Of a DNA stretch of 64,000 nt, positions 1-8,962 are shown piece by piece. The stretch is from Candidatus Zixiibacteriota bacterium (lineage in GTDB: Bacteria > RBG-13-66-14 > B26-G2 > WVWN01), in NCBI GenBank assembly GCA_030613505.1, contig JAUWLW010000005.1, positions 19,581 to 83,580 of the forward strand, in the 5' to 3' direction. The first letter of the stretch is position 1. Each line of letters opens with the position of its first letter. The position numbers were made by a program, and so were the translations under genes. The notes beneath the pieces are model-generated. The model saw only the letters and a program-made list of their open reading frames with translations, was not told the DNA's origin and searched no databases.

Positions 1-680
1 GGGTGGCGCAAGACCCGTTCCGCGATAACGTCGTACGTCTCTTTGGGGCCGAGGTTGCAATTCAGGCCCACGACGTCGGCGCCGGCGGCCACGAGGGTTT
101 TAAAAGCGGCTACCACGTCGTCGCCGAACTTCGTCGTCCCATCGGGCAGGACCGTCAACGAGACGACGGCCGGGAGGTCCGTAAGTTCCCGCCATACGGC
201 GAGCGCGACTTCGGCCTCCAGCAGCGAAGACATCGTCTCGACGACGGCGAGGTCGACGCCCCCCTCCAGCAGGCCCGTCATCTGGTCGCGGAAGAACCCC
301 CGGCCTTCGTCCTCCGTCAAGTAGCCGAAAGGCTTCATCACGGCCCCCAACGGCCCCACCGAGCCCGCGACGAACGCGTCGCCGCCGGCGGCCTGGCGCG
401 CGACGGCCCCGGCCTTGGCGTTCAACTCGACTACGCGGCCCTCGAGGCCGAAGCGACTCAACTTGACGCCGTTAGCGGCGAAGGAGTTGGTTTCCAGGAG
501 GCGCGCCCCCGCGGCCAGATACTCGCCGTGTACGCCGGCGACGACGTCCGGCCGGGTAGCGTTCAGTTCCTCGAGACAACGGCCGGCCTCCACCCCTTTG
601 GAATACAGGTAGGTCCCCATCGCGCCGTCGGCGACGGTTACGTTGTTTGCCAAGAAATCGAGGAAGTCGGAATTGCCCAT
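1..680 (-). CDS. Homocysteine S-methyltransferase domain protein, 3' end cut by window start
   Basis: This gene is absent from the ORF track because its stop lies outside the window; the listed plus-strand ORF over it is a shadow. The minus strand translates from ATG at 680 without interruption. The N-terminus carries VADGAMGTYLYSKG, the glycine-rich opening of the homocysteine/betaine methyltransferase barrel. ETNSFAANG follows, and GLNCNLGP near the end holds the first zinc/thiol-binding Cys of the family. The family moves a methyl group to homocysteine to make methionine. Only about 226 residues are visible, so it could be stand-alone, fused to methylenetetrahydrofolate reductase, or the N-terminus of cobalamin-dependent MetH. 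No clear Shine-Dalgarno precedes the ATG. A TATAAT-like box lies at 732-737 but has no good -35. The family is confident; the exact enzyme is open. Confidence 0.88.
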   Translation of the reverse strand, partial: MGNSDFLDFLANNVTVADGAMGTYLYSKGVEAGRCLEELNATRPDVVAGVHGEYLAAGARLLETNSFAANGVKLSRFGLEGRVVELNAKAGAVARQAAGGDAFVAGSVGPLGAVMKPFGYLTEDEGRGFFRDQMTGLLEGGVDLAVVETMSSLLEAEVALAVWRELTDLPAVVSLTVLPDGTTKFGDDVVAAFKTLVAAGADVVGLNCNLGPKETYDVIAERVLRH

Positions 681-788
681 AAATAACTCATTTCGGAGGC
701 CGGTTACGGCGTTCACAGGACGTTGGGTAAGATTATAACAAAAAATCGAGCTCGACGCCGCAAAACGAGTTCGGTTTCCAAAGCGAAA

Positions 789-806
789 GGGCCGCTATTG
801 CGGCCC
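789..806 (-). terminator. Rho-independent-like terminator after the lysine-rich gene
   Basis: A perfect 7-bp stem (GGGCCGC/GCGGCCC) with a 4-nt loop. On the minus strand it is followed by a T-rich stretch. It lies about 80 nt beyond the stop of the lysine-rich ORF at 888. Confidence 0.55.
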
Positions 807-887
807 CTCGTAACCCCGGCCCAAGCCGAGGCATAACCAACAAAGAAGATTAAACGTTAGCCTTCGCCAACAACCGAACGCCGTACG

Positions 888-1106
888 CTACTTCCTCTTG
901 GGAGCAGCCTTCTTCCTGGTAGTAGCCCTCTTCTTCGCGGTAGTCTTCTTCTTAGGGGCAGCTTTCTTCCTGGTAGTAGTTTTCTTCTTGGGTGTAATTT
1001 TCTTCTTGGCGACCGGCTTTCTCTTAGTCGTCTTCTTTGCGGTCTTCTTCTTCACTGCGGTCTTCTTCTTCGCTGCTGTCTTCTTCACCGGCATCTTTTT
1101 CACCAC
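888..1106 (-). CDS. Lysine/alanine-rich histone H1-like small basic protein
   Basis: A 72-residue protein made almost entirely of Lys, Thr, Ala, Pro and Arg in imperfect units such as TTRKKAAPKKK. It resembles the C-terminal tail of histone H1 and the bacterial H1-like proteins (HC1/HC2, AlgP-like) that bind DNA non-specifically and compact the nucleoid; that role is inferred from composition only. The start is ambiguous: two GTG codons stand in tandem behind AAGGAAG, and an ATG follows four codons in. A hairpin terminator follows. The ORF at 898-1989 on the other strand is its mirror shadow. Low complexity blocks any firmer family call. Confidence 0.72.
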   Translation of the reverse strand: MVKKMPVKKTAAKKKTAVKKKTAKKTTKRKPVAKKKITPKKKTTTRKKAAPKKKTTAKKRATTRKKAAPKRK

Positions 1107-1227
1107 CTTCCTTTCGGGAAAACCCTGGGCAGCCGTGCCCCTACCCGGGCGAAAACGCCGTACTACCGGCCCGAGCCGTCGCGCGCCGGCACGTACGTCC
1201 CAACCGGCGGCCCGGGTTCCTACTAAA

Positions 1228-1302
1228 TTACTTCTTCTTATTAGCGCACTTCTTCATGGTCGTCGTTTCCTTTTTCTTCGTTGCCTTCTTCTCGGTTGCC
1301 AT
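1228..1302 (-). CDS. 24-residue lysine-rich peptide (possible)
   Basis: A tiny ORF not in the track, starting at ATG 1302 and ending in TAA. Its product is about half Lys (MATEKKATKKKE...). AGGAGG lies about 14 nt upstream, longer than ideal. It sits between nrdJ and the larger lysine-rich gene on the same strand and resembles that protein in composition. It may be a real micro-protein or a degenerate fragment of a second histone-like gene. Its size makes coding status uncertain. Confidence 0.3.
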   Translation of the reverse strand: MATEKKATKKKETTTMKKCANKKK

Positions 1303-1344
1303 CGCGGATTCGTCCGCCTCCTCTCGCGCGGCCGCGGCCTGCCG

Positions 1345-3870
1345 CTAGCCGCACCTCGTAAACCCGCAAGCCCGACACGTCAAACACCCCTCGGCGATTT
1401 CCAAAAGGCCGGAACACTCCGGGCATTGGGGGCCGACGTTGGCGAGCTCTTTCAACATCCGTTCCCGCCGCAGGGCTTCTACCTCTTCCATGGCGGGCCC
1501 GGCGTCGAAGAGCGGCGTCGTCTTGACACCCATATGACGTTCGACAACGATGCCGATAGCGTCGGGACAACTGAGTATAGCCTCACCGTTTTGCCACGTC
1601 GGCATCGGGCAACGAATCCCGCGAAGCTGTTTTATTATAGACTTGACGGTGACGCCGGCGCGAAGGGCCAGCGATATGAGCCGCGAGGACGCCTCGGAAT
1701 GGGACGAAATACAACCGCCCGATTTCCCCATTTTAGCGAAGACTTCGCACAGCCCATTATCGTCCCAGTTCAACGTAACGTAGAGGTTCCCGCAGCCGGT
1801 GGCGACTTTCTCGGTAATGCCGTAAGTAATGGCGGGCCTGGGCCTCGGCGCTACTCTTATTGGGAGCGGCGCGACGCCCGGCGCCGCGGCCCCCTCGGCC
1901 GTCGCCTCGCCCACGTTCAACACCTGCAACGAACGCGAGCCGTCGCGATATATGGTCACGCCTTTGCATCCCAGTTCGTAGGCCAATAAGTACGCCTTCT
2001 CTACGTCCTCCAACGTAGCCGACTTCGGGAAGTTAATGGTCTTGGAGACGGCGTTGTCGGTGTACTTCTGGAAGGCTGCCTGGATGCGAACGTGCCACTC
2101 CGGCGACACGTCGTGCGCGGTGACGAAAATCCGTTTTAACTCGTCCGGGACGTCTTCGCGTTTCTGGATGGATTCGCCGCGGGCGAGGCTCTCGAACAGG
2201 TCTTCGCCGGCGACCCCGCCGTTCTCGGCCGCCTTGGCGAAAAGGGGATTTACCTCCACGAGTTTGTCGTCGTCCAGGACGCGGCGGTAGAAGCACAACG
2301 CGAAAAAAGGCTCTATGCCGCCGCTCACGCCGACGATGATACTTATAGTGCCGGTGGGCGCCACGGTGGTAGTGGTGGCGTTGCGCAAGCGAGCGCCGCC
2401 CGGGCGGTCGTAAACGCTGCCACGGAAGTTCGGAAAGACGCCCCGCTCCTCCGAGAGCCGGGCCGACGCTCGCTTGGACTCGATGTCGACGAATTCCATT
2501 ACCTGGCAGGCGACGTCCTCCGCCTCCTCCGAATCGTACGGGATCCAAAGTTCTACGAGGAGGTCGGCGAAACCCATGACGCCCAAACCTATTTTCCTGT
2601 TGGCCTGGGTGTTCTGCTCTATCTCGGGGAGGGGGTAACGATTGACGTCGATTACGTTGTCCAGGAAGTGGACGGCGGCGTGGACCGTGCGGCCGAGCCG
2701 CTCCCAGTCGATTACCTTCCGGCCCTTTTCCTCCCGCACCATCAGGCCCAGGTTGACCGAACCCAGGTTGCACGACTCGTACGGCAGAAGCGGTTGCTCG
2801 CCGCACGGGTTGGTGGATTCGATCGTACCCACGTGCAGCGTGGGGTTGGCGGCGTTGACGCGGTCGATAAAAATTATACCCGGCTCGCCGTTGCCGTGGG
2901 CCATCTCGACGATTTTGTTGAAGACCCTGGCCGCCGGCAACCGGCCGGCCTCCTCGCCGGTTCGAGGATTGACTAGGGCGTACGTCTCCTCCGCGGTCAA
3001 GGCGGCCACGAACTCGTCCGTGAGCGCCACCGAGATGTTGAAATTATTGAGGTGATTCTCGTCGGCCTTACACGTGATGAACTCCATGATATCGGGATGG
3101 TCGACGCGCAGTATCCCCATGTTGGCGCCGCGCCGGGTACCGCCTTGCTTTATGGCCTCGGTCGCCGCGTCGAAGACCTGCATAAAGGAGATAGGCCCGC
3201 TCGAGATACCCTTGGTGGACATGACGACGTCGTTCTTGGGGCGGAGGCGGGAGAAGGAGAAGCCGGTACCCCCGCCGCTCTTGTGTATAAGCGCCGTGTC
3301 CTTTATGGCCTCGAAAATGGAATCCATCGAGTCCTCGACCGGCAGGACGAAGCACGCCGAGAGTTGACCCAGCTCGCGGCCGGCGTTCATAAGCGTGGGC
3401 GAATTAGGCATGAACTCGCTTCGCGCCATTATGCCGAAGAACTCGCGGGCCACGGGCTCGATGTCCGCCATGGGGTTGTAAATCCGTTCCGCCTCCGCCA
3501 CCGCCCACGCCACCCGCCAGAACATCTCGCGGGGCTCCTCTACCGGGTTCCCCTCCTCGTCGCGCCGCAAGTAGCGTCGCTTCAGAACCTCTAACGCGTT
3601 ATCGGACAGCTCCACGTCGGGCTCTTCCCACTCTTCGTCCTCCGCCGCCGGCACGTTGCGCTCCCACCCGGCTTCCGCTTCCTTGACTTTGGCCCTAACG
3701 ACGCCCTCCAAAACTTCGCCGCCGAAGTTGCCCAGGTCCTCGAGCTCGTCCAACGCTTCGATGATTATTCTTTCCGCTTGCGACCCGCGCACGCCCATCT
3801 CGTTCAACAACGCGCGCGCCTCCAGCCGCGCTCTGAAGCGCGCCGACTTCCGCCCTGCTCCTACCGCCAT
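1345..3870 (-). CDS. nrdJ: Vitamin B12-dependent (class II) ribonucleotide reductase
   Basis: Adenosylcobalamin-dependent reduction of ribonucleotides to deoxyribonucleotides. The 841 residues fit the NrdJ family. Visible signatures are NSPTLMNAG (about 156-164), SACFVLP with the first redox Cys (about 173), [16 protein letters not shown] (about 196-211), [18 protein letters not shown] with the active-site Cys-Glu pair (about 354-371), and [18 protein letters not shown] in the barrel. The C-terminus has a zinc-ribbon-like CPEC...CRACGF segment, typical of the B12 type. ATG at 3870 is the only sensible start. A consensus promoter overlapping an NrdR-box-like palindrome lies about 140 nt upstream, with a leader in between. 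No cobalamin riboswitch was recognised in that leader. Confidence 0.96.
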   Translation of the reverse strand: MAVGAGRKSARFRARLEARALLNEMGVRGSQAERIIIEALDELEDLGNFGGEVLEGVVRAKVKEAEAGWERNVPAAEDEEWEEPDVELSDNALEVLKRRYLRRDEEGNPVEEPREMFWRVAWAVAEAERIYNPMADIEPVAREFFGIMARSEFMPNSPTLMNAGRELGQLSACFVLPVEDSMDSIFEAIKDTALIHKSGGGTGFSFSRLRPKNDVVMSTKGISSGPISFMQVFDAATEAIKQGGTRRGANMGILRVDHPDIMEFITCKADENHLNNFNISVALTDEFVAALTAEETYALVNPRTGEEAGRLPAARVFNKIVEMAHGNGEPGIIFIDRVNAANPTLHVGTIESTNPCGEQPLLPYESCNLGSVNLGLMVREEKGRKVIDWERLGRTVHAAVHFLDNVIDVNRYPLPEIEQNTQANRKIGLGVMGFADLLVELWIPYDSEEAEDVACQVMEFVDIESKRASARLSEERGVFPNFRGSVYDRPGGARLRNATTTTVAPTGTISIIVGVSGGIEPFFALCFYRRVLDDDKLVEVNPLFAKAAENGGVAGEDLFESLARGESIQKREDVPDELKRIFVTAHDVSPEWHVRIQAAFQKYTDNAVSKTINFPKSATLEDVEKAYLLAYELGCKGVTIYRDGSRSLQVLNVGEATAEGAAAPGVAPLPIRVAPRPRPAITYGITEKVATGCGNLYVTLNWDDNGLCEVFAKMGKSGGCISSHSEASSRLISLALRAGVTVKSIIKQLRGIRCPMPTWQNGEAILSCPDAIGIVVERHMGVKTTPLFDAGPAMEEVEALRRERMLKELANVGPQCPECSGLLEIAEGCLTCRACGFTRCG

Positions 3871-4010
3871 GACGTCACGACTTCCTCTGTTGCGCGTATG
3901 TCCCTATCCACGACCACCGGCCCGCTCTCGACCTCGGAAAAACGAAACAAACGACACATTACCTTAACCGACCCGTAGGGTCGAAATCCCATATATCGTA
4001 TGCCGCCGGT

Positions 4011-4039
4011 ATTCTACACCCCAACATATTGGGTGTCAA
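4011..4039 (-). promoter_or_regulatory. nrdJ promoter with overlapping NrdR-like operator
   Basis: On the minus strand TTGACA (4034-4039) and TAGAAT (4011-4016) are separated by exactly 17 bp. A near-perfect 21-bp palindrome (4016-4036), with ACACCC at one end and GGGTGT at the other around an AT-rich centre, fills the spacer. NrdR boxes have ACAC/GTGT ends around an AT-rich core, so NrdR control is a reasonable inference. The core here is longer than the usual 16 bp. Confidence 0.6.
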
Positions 4040-4143
4040 GGAAAAAATGACCGGTCGGGCGGCGGCCCAGCGCTCCCGGCGCCGATGACCCGCGCCGCCG
4101 AGCGTAGCGGGCCGGCTAGCCGGGGCGGCGACCGCCGCTCAAT

Positions 4144-4605
4144 CTACGTCTTCGGTTCTAGGAAGGCGGCTTTCTTGGCCTCGGTCCACTTCGCCTCGGC
4201 ATCGATAGCCAACTCGAGCGAGCTCAGGTCGCTCGCCGGCGCGCGCAGGCTCTTAACGTAAAGGGCCATCGCCTCCGCGGCCAGGTTGAAGGGCGCCGCC
4301 GACTCCTCGTCGTCGCCCGCTTTGGCGGCGAGCCCCTCGAAGTCGTTTTGAAATCCCTCGAGCTTGGCGGCAAGCTCTTCGGCGGCCGTGTTAGTAACGT
4401 CGTGCGCCTTCATATACTCGTCTACTTCCGCGACCTTGACCCGGAACGTACCCTGCAAGTCCTCCGGCGGTACCGCGGGTACGCCGGCCTCCGCGGCTGT
4501 CTCTTCCGCGGTGGCGGGCTCCTCGGCCTTCTTTCCGCACGCCGCCAAGACCAGAACCACCGGCAAGACCAAACTCAAACCGGTTAGTCTATAAAAGTTT
4601 TTCAA
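4144..4605 (-). CDS. Small lipoprotein of unknown function
   Basis: 153 residues opening with a type II signal peptide: MKNFYRLTGLSLVLPVVLVLAACGKK, where LAAC is the lipobox, so Cys23 should be lipidated. The rest is Ala/Glu-rich and predicted helical, with no recognised domain. The start codon is TTG at 4605, chosen because AGGAGG lies 6 nt upstream and the signal peptide begins immediately. A promoter lies 34-62 bp upstream. It is a single gene between nrdJ and the divergent phosphohexomutase. The function is unknown; a helical periplasmic lipoprotein is all that can be said. Confidence 0.8.
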   Translation of the reverse strand: MKNFYRLTGLSLVLPVVLVLAACGKKAEEPATAEETAAEAGVPAVPPEDLQGTFRVKVAEVDEYMKAHDVTNTAAEELAAKLEGFQNDFEGLAAKAGDDEESAAPFNLAAEAMALYVKSLRAPASDLSSLELAIDAEAKWTEAKKAAFLEPKT

Positions 4606-4638
4606 CTCGCACCTCCTGGATGGGTTTTCAGTTGCGCA

Positions 4639-4667
4639 TTATTACCACAACGAGGCGAGTTTGACAA
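4639..4667 (-). promoter_or_regulatory. Promoter of the 4144-4605 lipoprotein
   Basis: Minus strand TTGTCA (4662-4667), 17-bp spacer, TAATAA (4639-4644). It ends about 34 bp before the TTG start. Confidence 0.5.
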
Positions 4668-4701
4668 GACGCTTCGCACGCCTGGGCGGATTTTTTCGTT
4701 C

Positions 4702-4730
4702 TTACGAACGCGCGCCTAATTTGCTATACT
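4702..4730 (+). promoter_or_regulatory. Promoter of the phosphohexomutase gene
   Basis: TTACGA (4702-4707), 17-bp spacer, TATACT (4725-4730), about 28 bp before the GTG start and AAAGGAG ribosome site. Confidence 0.5.
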
Positions 4731-4758
4731 CGAGTAAAGATTTAAAAGGAGCGTCGCG

Positions 4759-6114
4759 GTGATACCTCAGAATATATTCCGGGAATACGACATCCGCGGT
4801 ACCGTCGGCGACGAGTTGACGGACGACGTCGTCGCCGCCATAGGCCGGGCCGTCGGCACTTATTTCATCCAACGCGGCAAGAAAACCGCCCTCGTCTGCC
4901 GCGACAATCGTTCCTCCAGCGAGCGGTTCGCGACGTCGGTTTCGGACGAGCTGCGGGCGGCGGGCGTCGACGTGGTGGACCTGGGTATGGCGCCCACGCC
5001 CGCGTTTTATTTCGCGGCGCGCCGCTACGCCCCCGGCGAAGGCGGCGTTATGGTCACCGGCAGCCACAACCCGCCGCAGTTCAACGGCTTCAAAATAAGC
5101 TGCGGCGAGGGGACCATCTACGGCGGCGAGATAAAACGCGTCGCCGAGATCGCCGACGCCGGCGACTTCGCGACCGGCAACGGTACGTACCGCACGCGTG
5201 ACGTCCTGGACGACTACCGGCGCGAGTTGGTGGAACGCGTTCGCGTCGCGCGGCCGGTGAAGATCGTCGCCGACTGCGGCAACGGGACGGCATCGCTTCT
5301 GATACCGGAACTCTTGACCGACGCGGGCTGCGACGCGGAAGGGTTGTTCTGCGAACTGGACGGCACGTTTCCCAACCACTGGCCCGACCCCACCATCCCG
5401 GAGAACATGGAGGCGCTGATAGGACGCGTGGCCGAAACGGGAGCCGCCGCCGGCGTGGCCTTCGACGGCGACGGCGACCGTATAGGGGCGGTGGACGACC
5501 GCGGCCGTATAATCTGGGGCGACAACCTGCTGGCGCTGTATGCCGCGCCGGTTCTGGCGGCGCACCCGGGAGCGAAAGTCATCTTCGAGGTGAAGTGCTC
5601 GCAGGCGCTGGCGGAGGAAGTGGCCGCGCGGGGCGGGACACCCATAATGTGGAAGACGGGCCACTCGCTCATCGAGGCCAAGATAAGGGAAGAGAACGCG
5701 TTGCTGGCCGGCGAGATGAGCGGCCACATATATTTCGCCGACCGGTACTTCGGCTACGACGACGCTTTCTACGCCGCGCTACGCCTCGCCGAGCTCGTAG
5801 CGAACGCCGACGCACCTCTGAGCGAGCTCGTCGACCGGCTCCCGACGTACTACGCCACGCCCGAGATACGCGTCGATTGCCCCGACGAGCTCAAGTTCCG
5901 CGCCGTCGAGGAGATCAAGAAGCGCTTCGCCGACTACGAAATAATAGAGGTGGACGGCGCCCGCATCCTCTTCGACGGCGGATGGGGTTTGGTCCGAGCC
6001 TCCAATACGCAACCCGCGCTCGTCCTTCGCTTCGAGGCCAAAAGCGAAAAACGCCGCGACGAAATACGGGCCGAAGTCGAGGGTAAACTCGAAGAAATTT
6101 TAAAACGCGTTTAG
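4759..6114 (+). CDS. Phosphomannomutase/phosphoglucomutase
   Basis: An alpha-D-phosphohexomutase that interconverts hexose 6-phosphate and 1-phosphate, feeding sugar nucleotides for LPS and exopolysaccharide. All four family signatures are present in 451 residues: NIFREYDIRG at the N-terminus; the phosphoserine loop VTGSHNPP with Ser about 102; the metal loop FDGDGDR (about 235-241); the sugar-binding GEMSGH; and the C-terminal phosphate-binding RASNTQP. The start is GTG at 4759, placed by AAAGGAG just upstream. Its mix of motifs fits the AlgC/ManB bifunctional class better than dedicated glucosamine mutases, but substrate preference cannot be read from sequence. It stands alone under its own promoter. 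Confidence 0.93.
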   Translation: MIPQNIFREYDIRGTVGDELTDDVVAAIGRAVGTYFIQRGKKTALVCRDNRSSSERFATSVSDELRAAGVDVVDLGMAPTPAFYFAARRYAPGEGGVMVTGSHNPPQFNGFKISCGEGTIYGGEIKRVAEIADAGDFATGNGTYRTRDVLDDYRRELVERVRVARPVKIVADCGNGTASLLIPELLTDAGCDAEGLFCELDGTFPNHWPDPTIPENMEALIGRVAETGAAAGVAFDGDGDRIGAVDDRGRIIWGDNLLALYAAPVLAAHPGAKVIFEVKCSQALAEEVAARGGTPIMWKTGHSLIEAKIREENALLAGEMSGHIYFADRYFGYDDAFYAALRLAELVANADAPLSELVDRLPTYYATPEIRVDCPDELKFRAVEEIKKRFADYEIIEVDGARILFDGGWGLVRASNTQPALVLRFEAKSEKRRDEIRAEVEGKLEEILKRV

Positions 6115-6139
6115 GTTGGGAATAATATTCGTTTTTAAC

Positions 6140-6168
6140 TTGACACACGGTGTGGCACCGGTTAGAAT
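6140..6168 (+). promoter_or_regulatory. Near-consensus promoter of the C25 peptidase
   Basis: TTGACA (6140-6145), 17-bp spacer, TAGAAT (6163-6168). The spacer holds a short inverted repeat CGGTG-TGG-CACCG that could be an operator. Confidence 0.6.
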
Positions 6169-6263
6169 TGAAGGTAGAGATATAATCCGAAAGGCAGGTG
6201 ATCATAACCCCGAAAACGTATAAACGTTTAAAACATAATAGTATAAACAAAGGGGTAAAGCGC

Positions 6264-8894
6264 ATGAAAAAATCGTTAATTTGGTTGGCAGTTCTCGTGG
6301 TCGCTGCTTCCGCGGCCGCTTCGGCCGAAACCGTTTTCTTGGGCGGAAGCGGCGAACCGTCGGCCGCGGCCCGCGTCGTAACGAACACCGCGACGGAAAC
6401 GGTGCTCACTTTCTCTATGGACGGATTCGTCCGGGAGAAGGAAACCGAAAGCGGCGTCACTTACGACCGCGTCATCCTGCGCGAGCGCGGAACGACCGAT
6501 AATATCGGCCTGCCCGAGCTCCCGGCCTTAAACGAGACGGTGATGATACCGGGCGACCGCAAGGTCAGCGTGGACATCGTCAAGTGGGACGAGGTTACGC
6601 TCAGCGGTTACAACGTCTGGCCGTTCCAGACACCGGCTACGGACGTCGACTTCGAGCTGCCGTTCGTCCGCGACGACAAGTACTACGCGGCGGGGTCTAC
6701 CTACCCGACGGCCAAAGTAGAGCTAGGCACGCCGGCTATATTCCGCGACATCCGCGTCATCCCGCTGCGTGTACACCCGTTCCGTTGGAACCCGGCTACC
6801 GGCGAATTGAAGGTTGCCAAGAAGATAACGGTCAAACTCAACTACTACGGCCAGGATACCGTTAACACGCTGCGGGTTACCGGGTACCGCGACCCGGACT
6901 TCGAGCCGCTCTACGAAGACACCGTAATAAACTACAAAACCGGGCATCACGGCATGGACGCGGGCGGCAACCTGGAACACCCGGAACACCTCTTCATCTG
7001 CTATCCGGACTACAAGGACGAAGCCGAACCGCTGGCCGAGTTCTACAACAAGATGGGCGTCTACACCAAAGTAGTTACTACCACCGAAACCGGGACCAGT
7101 AAAGAGAACATCAAAACCTATATCCAGAAAATATACGATGAGGCGACGCCGGCGGTGCTCAAGTACGTGCTGCTCGTGGGCGATATCGACTACGTCGCCG
7201 CGGGCTATTGGCCCGGCTACAGCATGGTCGCGGACTACTGGTACTCCTGCCTGACGGGGGGCCAACCGGACCCCTACCCCGACGTCAACGTAGGCCGCTA
7301 CAGCACGAAAGACGGCGCCAAGGTTACGTACTTCGTCCAGAAGAACATAAAGTACCAGAAAGACCCGGACCTGAGCAACGACTGGCTCAACAACGCGATG
7401 CTCGTAGCGCACTATCAAGACGCTCCCGGTAAATACCAAGGTTGCTGCGAAGAGGTCGCGAACTTCAATTACTCGAAGTTCAAACCGAACTTCATCAAGA
7501 TCTACGGTTCAACAGGAAAGCGTAATACGGACATCACGAACGCTATTAACAGCGGCGTGAACATCGCCTCCTACCGCGGCCACGGCAGCGCGACCGCCTG
7601 GACCGGTTGGAGCATCTACGGCGACTACTTCACGACCGGCAACGTCCACGCCCTCGCAAACGGCGACAAAACGTCCGTCTGGCTCAGCATCTGCTGCCTG
7701 AGCGGCAACTTCGCCTACGGCGCGGAGTGTTTCATCGAGTCGACCTTGAACGCCACCGGCAAGGCCGGCGTGGCGTCCAACAGCGCCTCCGACCCCTCGT
7801 ACACCATCCCCAACCACGACTACATGAAGGAGATGTACAAGGCCATCTACGACCAGGGCATCCTGAACGTAGGCCGCGTCTCCAACTACGGCAACACCAA
7901 GCTCATCCAGATATACGGACCGTACCATACGTACATAAAGAACGTATACATGTACATGTGGAACGGCGACCCGTTCACCAAGATCTGGATGAAGAAACCG
8001 GACACAAAGTTGGCGGCTACTCATCCGACCGAGTTCATTCCCGGACCAGGGGAAAAATTCGTCGTCACCGTTTCGGATACCACCCGGGCGCCGGTAGAAG
8101 GCGCGTTGGTCGGCCTATATAAAAAGGACGACGTCTACTGCGCCGGCACCACCAACAGCGAAGGCAAGGTCGAGCTGGAGCCCACGCGGCTGTTAACCGG
8201 CGAAGGCACGATGTACGTTACGGCCACGAAGGACGGCTACCTCGGCTACTGGGGCGAATGCACCCTCCGGTCGGGAGAAGACGTCAAGATATCTCACTTC
8301 GTAGCCCGCAAGGCCGACGGCGGCGTACGGCTGTCCTGGAGCGCGCAGCACGACGGCGAGCTTCTCGGCTTCAACCTGTACCGCCTGAAAGTCACCGCGA
8401 GCGGCGACAACGATTCGCTACGCGTAGGCGGCGACTCGGTGGCCGAAACGACGGCGTGGGCCAAGATCAACGAGGAGTTGATCGTAGGCCGCACGCCGTA
8501 CGAATACGTCGACGGCGTCGGCGAGGGTAGTTACCGTTATAAGCTCGAGGCGATCACGCGGACCGACCCGATAATAGTCGGGCCCATCGGCGTCGACACC
8601 AAGGCGATACCGAAGGCGTTCGCCCTCAGCCAAAATTACCCGAACCCGGCCAGCGTATCGACTAAAATCAGCTTCGGCCTTCCGACCACCACGAATAACA
8701 TCAAACTCCGCATCTACGACCTCTCGGGCCGCGAGATCAAATCGATCAACGTCGGCTCGCGGTCAGCCGGCATCGTGAACGTGGAATGGAACCTCACCGA
8801 CGACGCCGGCCGGCACATCCCGTCGGGCGTATACCTCTACCGCCTCGACACTCCCGACTTCTCCGCCACGAAGCGCATGGTCGTCGTACGGTAA
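6264..8894 (+). CDS. Gingipain-like C25 cysteine peptidase with type IX secretion sorting domain
   Basis: Secreted cysteine endopeptidase of 876 residues. The listed ORF begins 66 nt earlier, but the real start is ATG 6264 behind AAAGGGG, giving the signal peptide MKKSLIWLAVLVVAASAAASA. A propeptide-like region (about 30-240) precedes the caspase-like fold. The catalytic His lies in SYRGHGSA (about 437) and the catalytic Cys in SICCLSGNF (about 476). An Ig-like/carboxypeptidase regulatory-type segment and a fibronectin-like segment follow. The last about 90 residues (NYPNPASVSTKISFGLP, then SGVYLYRL) are the FlgD-like C-terminal domain used as a type IX secretion signal. A PorV-like gene occurs at 24.1 kb. 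A strong terminator follows. Confidence 0.92.
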   Translation: MKKSLIWLAVLVVAASAAASAETVFLGGSGEPSAAARVVTNTATETVLTFSMDGFVREKETESGVTYDRVILRERGTTDNIGLPELPALNETVMIPGDRKVSVDIVKWDEVTLSGYNVWPFQTPATDVDFELPFVRDDKYYAAGSTYPTAKVELGTPAIFRDIRVIPLRVHPFRWNPATGELKVAKKITVKLNYYGQDTVNTLRVTGYRDPDFEPLYEDTVINYKTGHHGMDAGGNLEHPEHLFICYPDYKDEAEPLAEFYNKMGVYTKVVTTTETGTSKENIKTYIQKIYDEATPAVLKYVLLVGDIDYVAAGYWPGYSMVADYWYSCLTGGQPDPYPDVNVGRYSTKDGAKVTYFVQKNIKYQKDPDLSNDWLNNAMLVAHYQDAPGKYQGCCEEVANFNYSKFKPNFIKIYGSTGKRNTDITNAINSGVNIASYRGHGSATAWTGWSIYGDYFTTGNVHALANGDKTSVWLSICCLSGNFAYGAECFIESTLNATGKAGVASNSASDPSYTIPNHDYMKEMYKAIYDQGILNVGRVSNYGNTKLIQIYGPYHTYIKNVYMYMWNGDPFTKIWMKKPDTKLAATHPTEFIPGPGEKFVVTVSDTTRAPVEGALVGLYKKDDVYCAGTTNSEGKVELEPTRLLTGEGTMYVTATKDGYLGYWGECTLRSGEDVKISHFVARKADGGVRLSWSAQHDGELLGFNLYRLKVTASGDNDSLRVGGDSVAETTAWAKINEELIVGRTPYEYVDGVGEGSYRYKLEAITRTDPIIVGPIGVDTKAIPKAFALSQNYPNPASVSTKISFGLPTTTNNIKLRIYDLSGREIKSINVGSRSAGIVNVEWNLTDDAGRHIPSGVYLYRLDTPDFSATKRMVVVR

Positions 8895-8914
8895 CGACAG
8901 AGAAACAAAAAAAG

Positions 8915-8944
8915 AAAAACCCCGGCTCCGGCCGGGGTTTTTTT
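8915..8944. terminator. Bidirectional rho-independent terminator
   Basis: CCCCGG/CCGGGG stem (8920-8925 with 8932-8937), 6-nt loop, flanked by A-run and T-run so that it can serve both the C25 gene and the convergent pyrC gene. Confidence 0.85.
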
Positions 8945-8962
8945 CTATCCTCCGCAAACCGT

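Noticed and set aside
898-1989. 363-aa plus-strand ORF starting in the lysine-rich gene
   Set aside because: A Phe/Leu-rich mirror of the lysine-rich repeats that runs antisense into nrdJ.
3871-4010. Cobalamin riboswitch before the B12-dependent nrdJ
   Set aside because: No B12-box-like conserved core was seen in the short leader.
4702-5727. 341-aa minus-strand ORF over the phosphohexomutase
   Set aside because: The plus frame contains all phosphohexomutase signatures; the opposite frame is a shadow.
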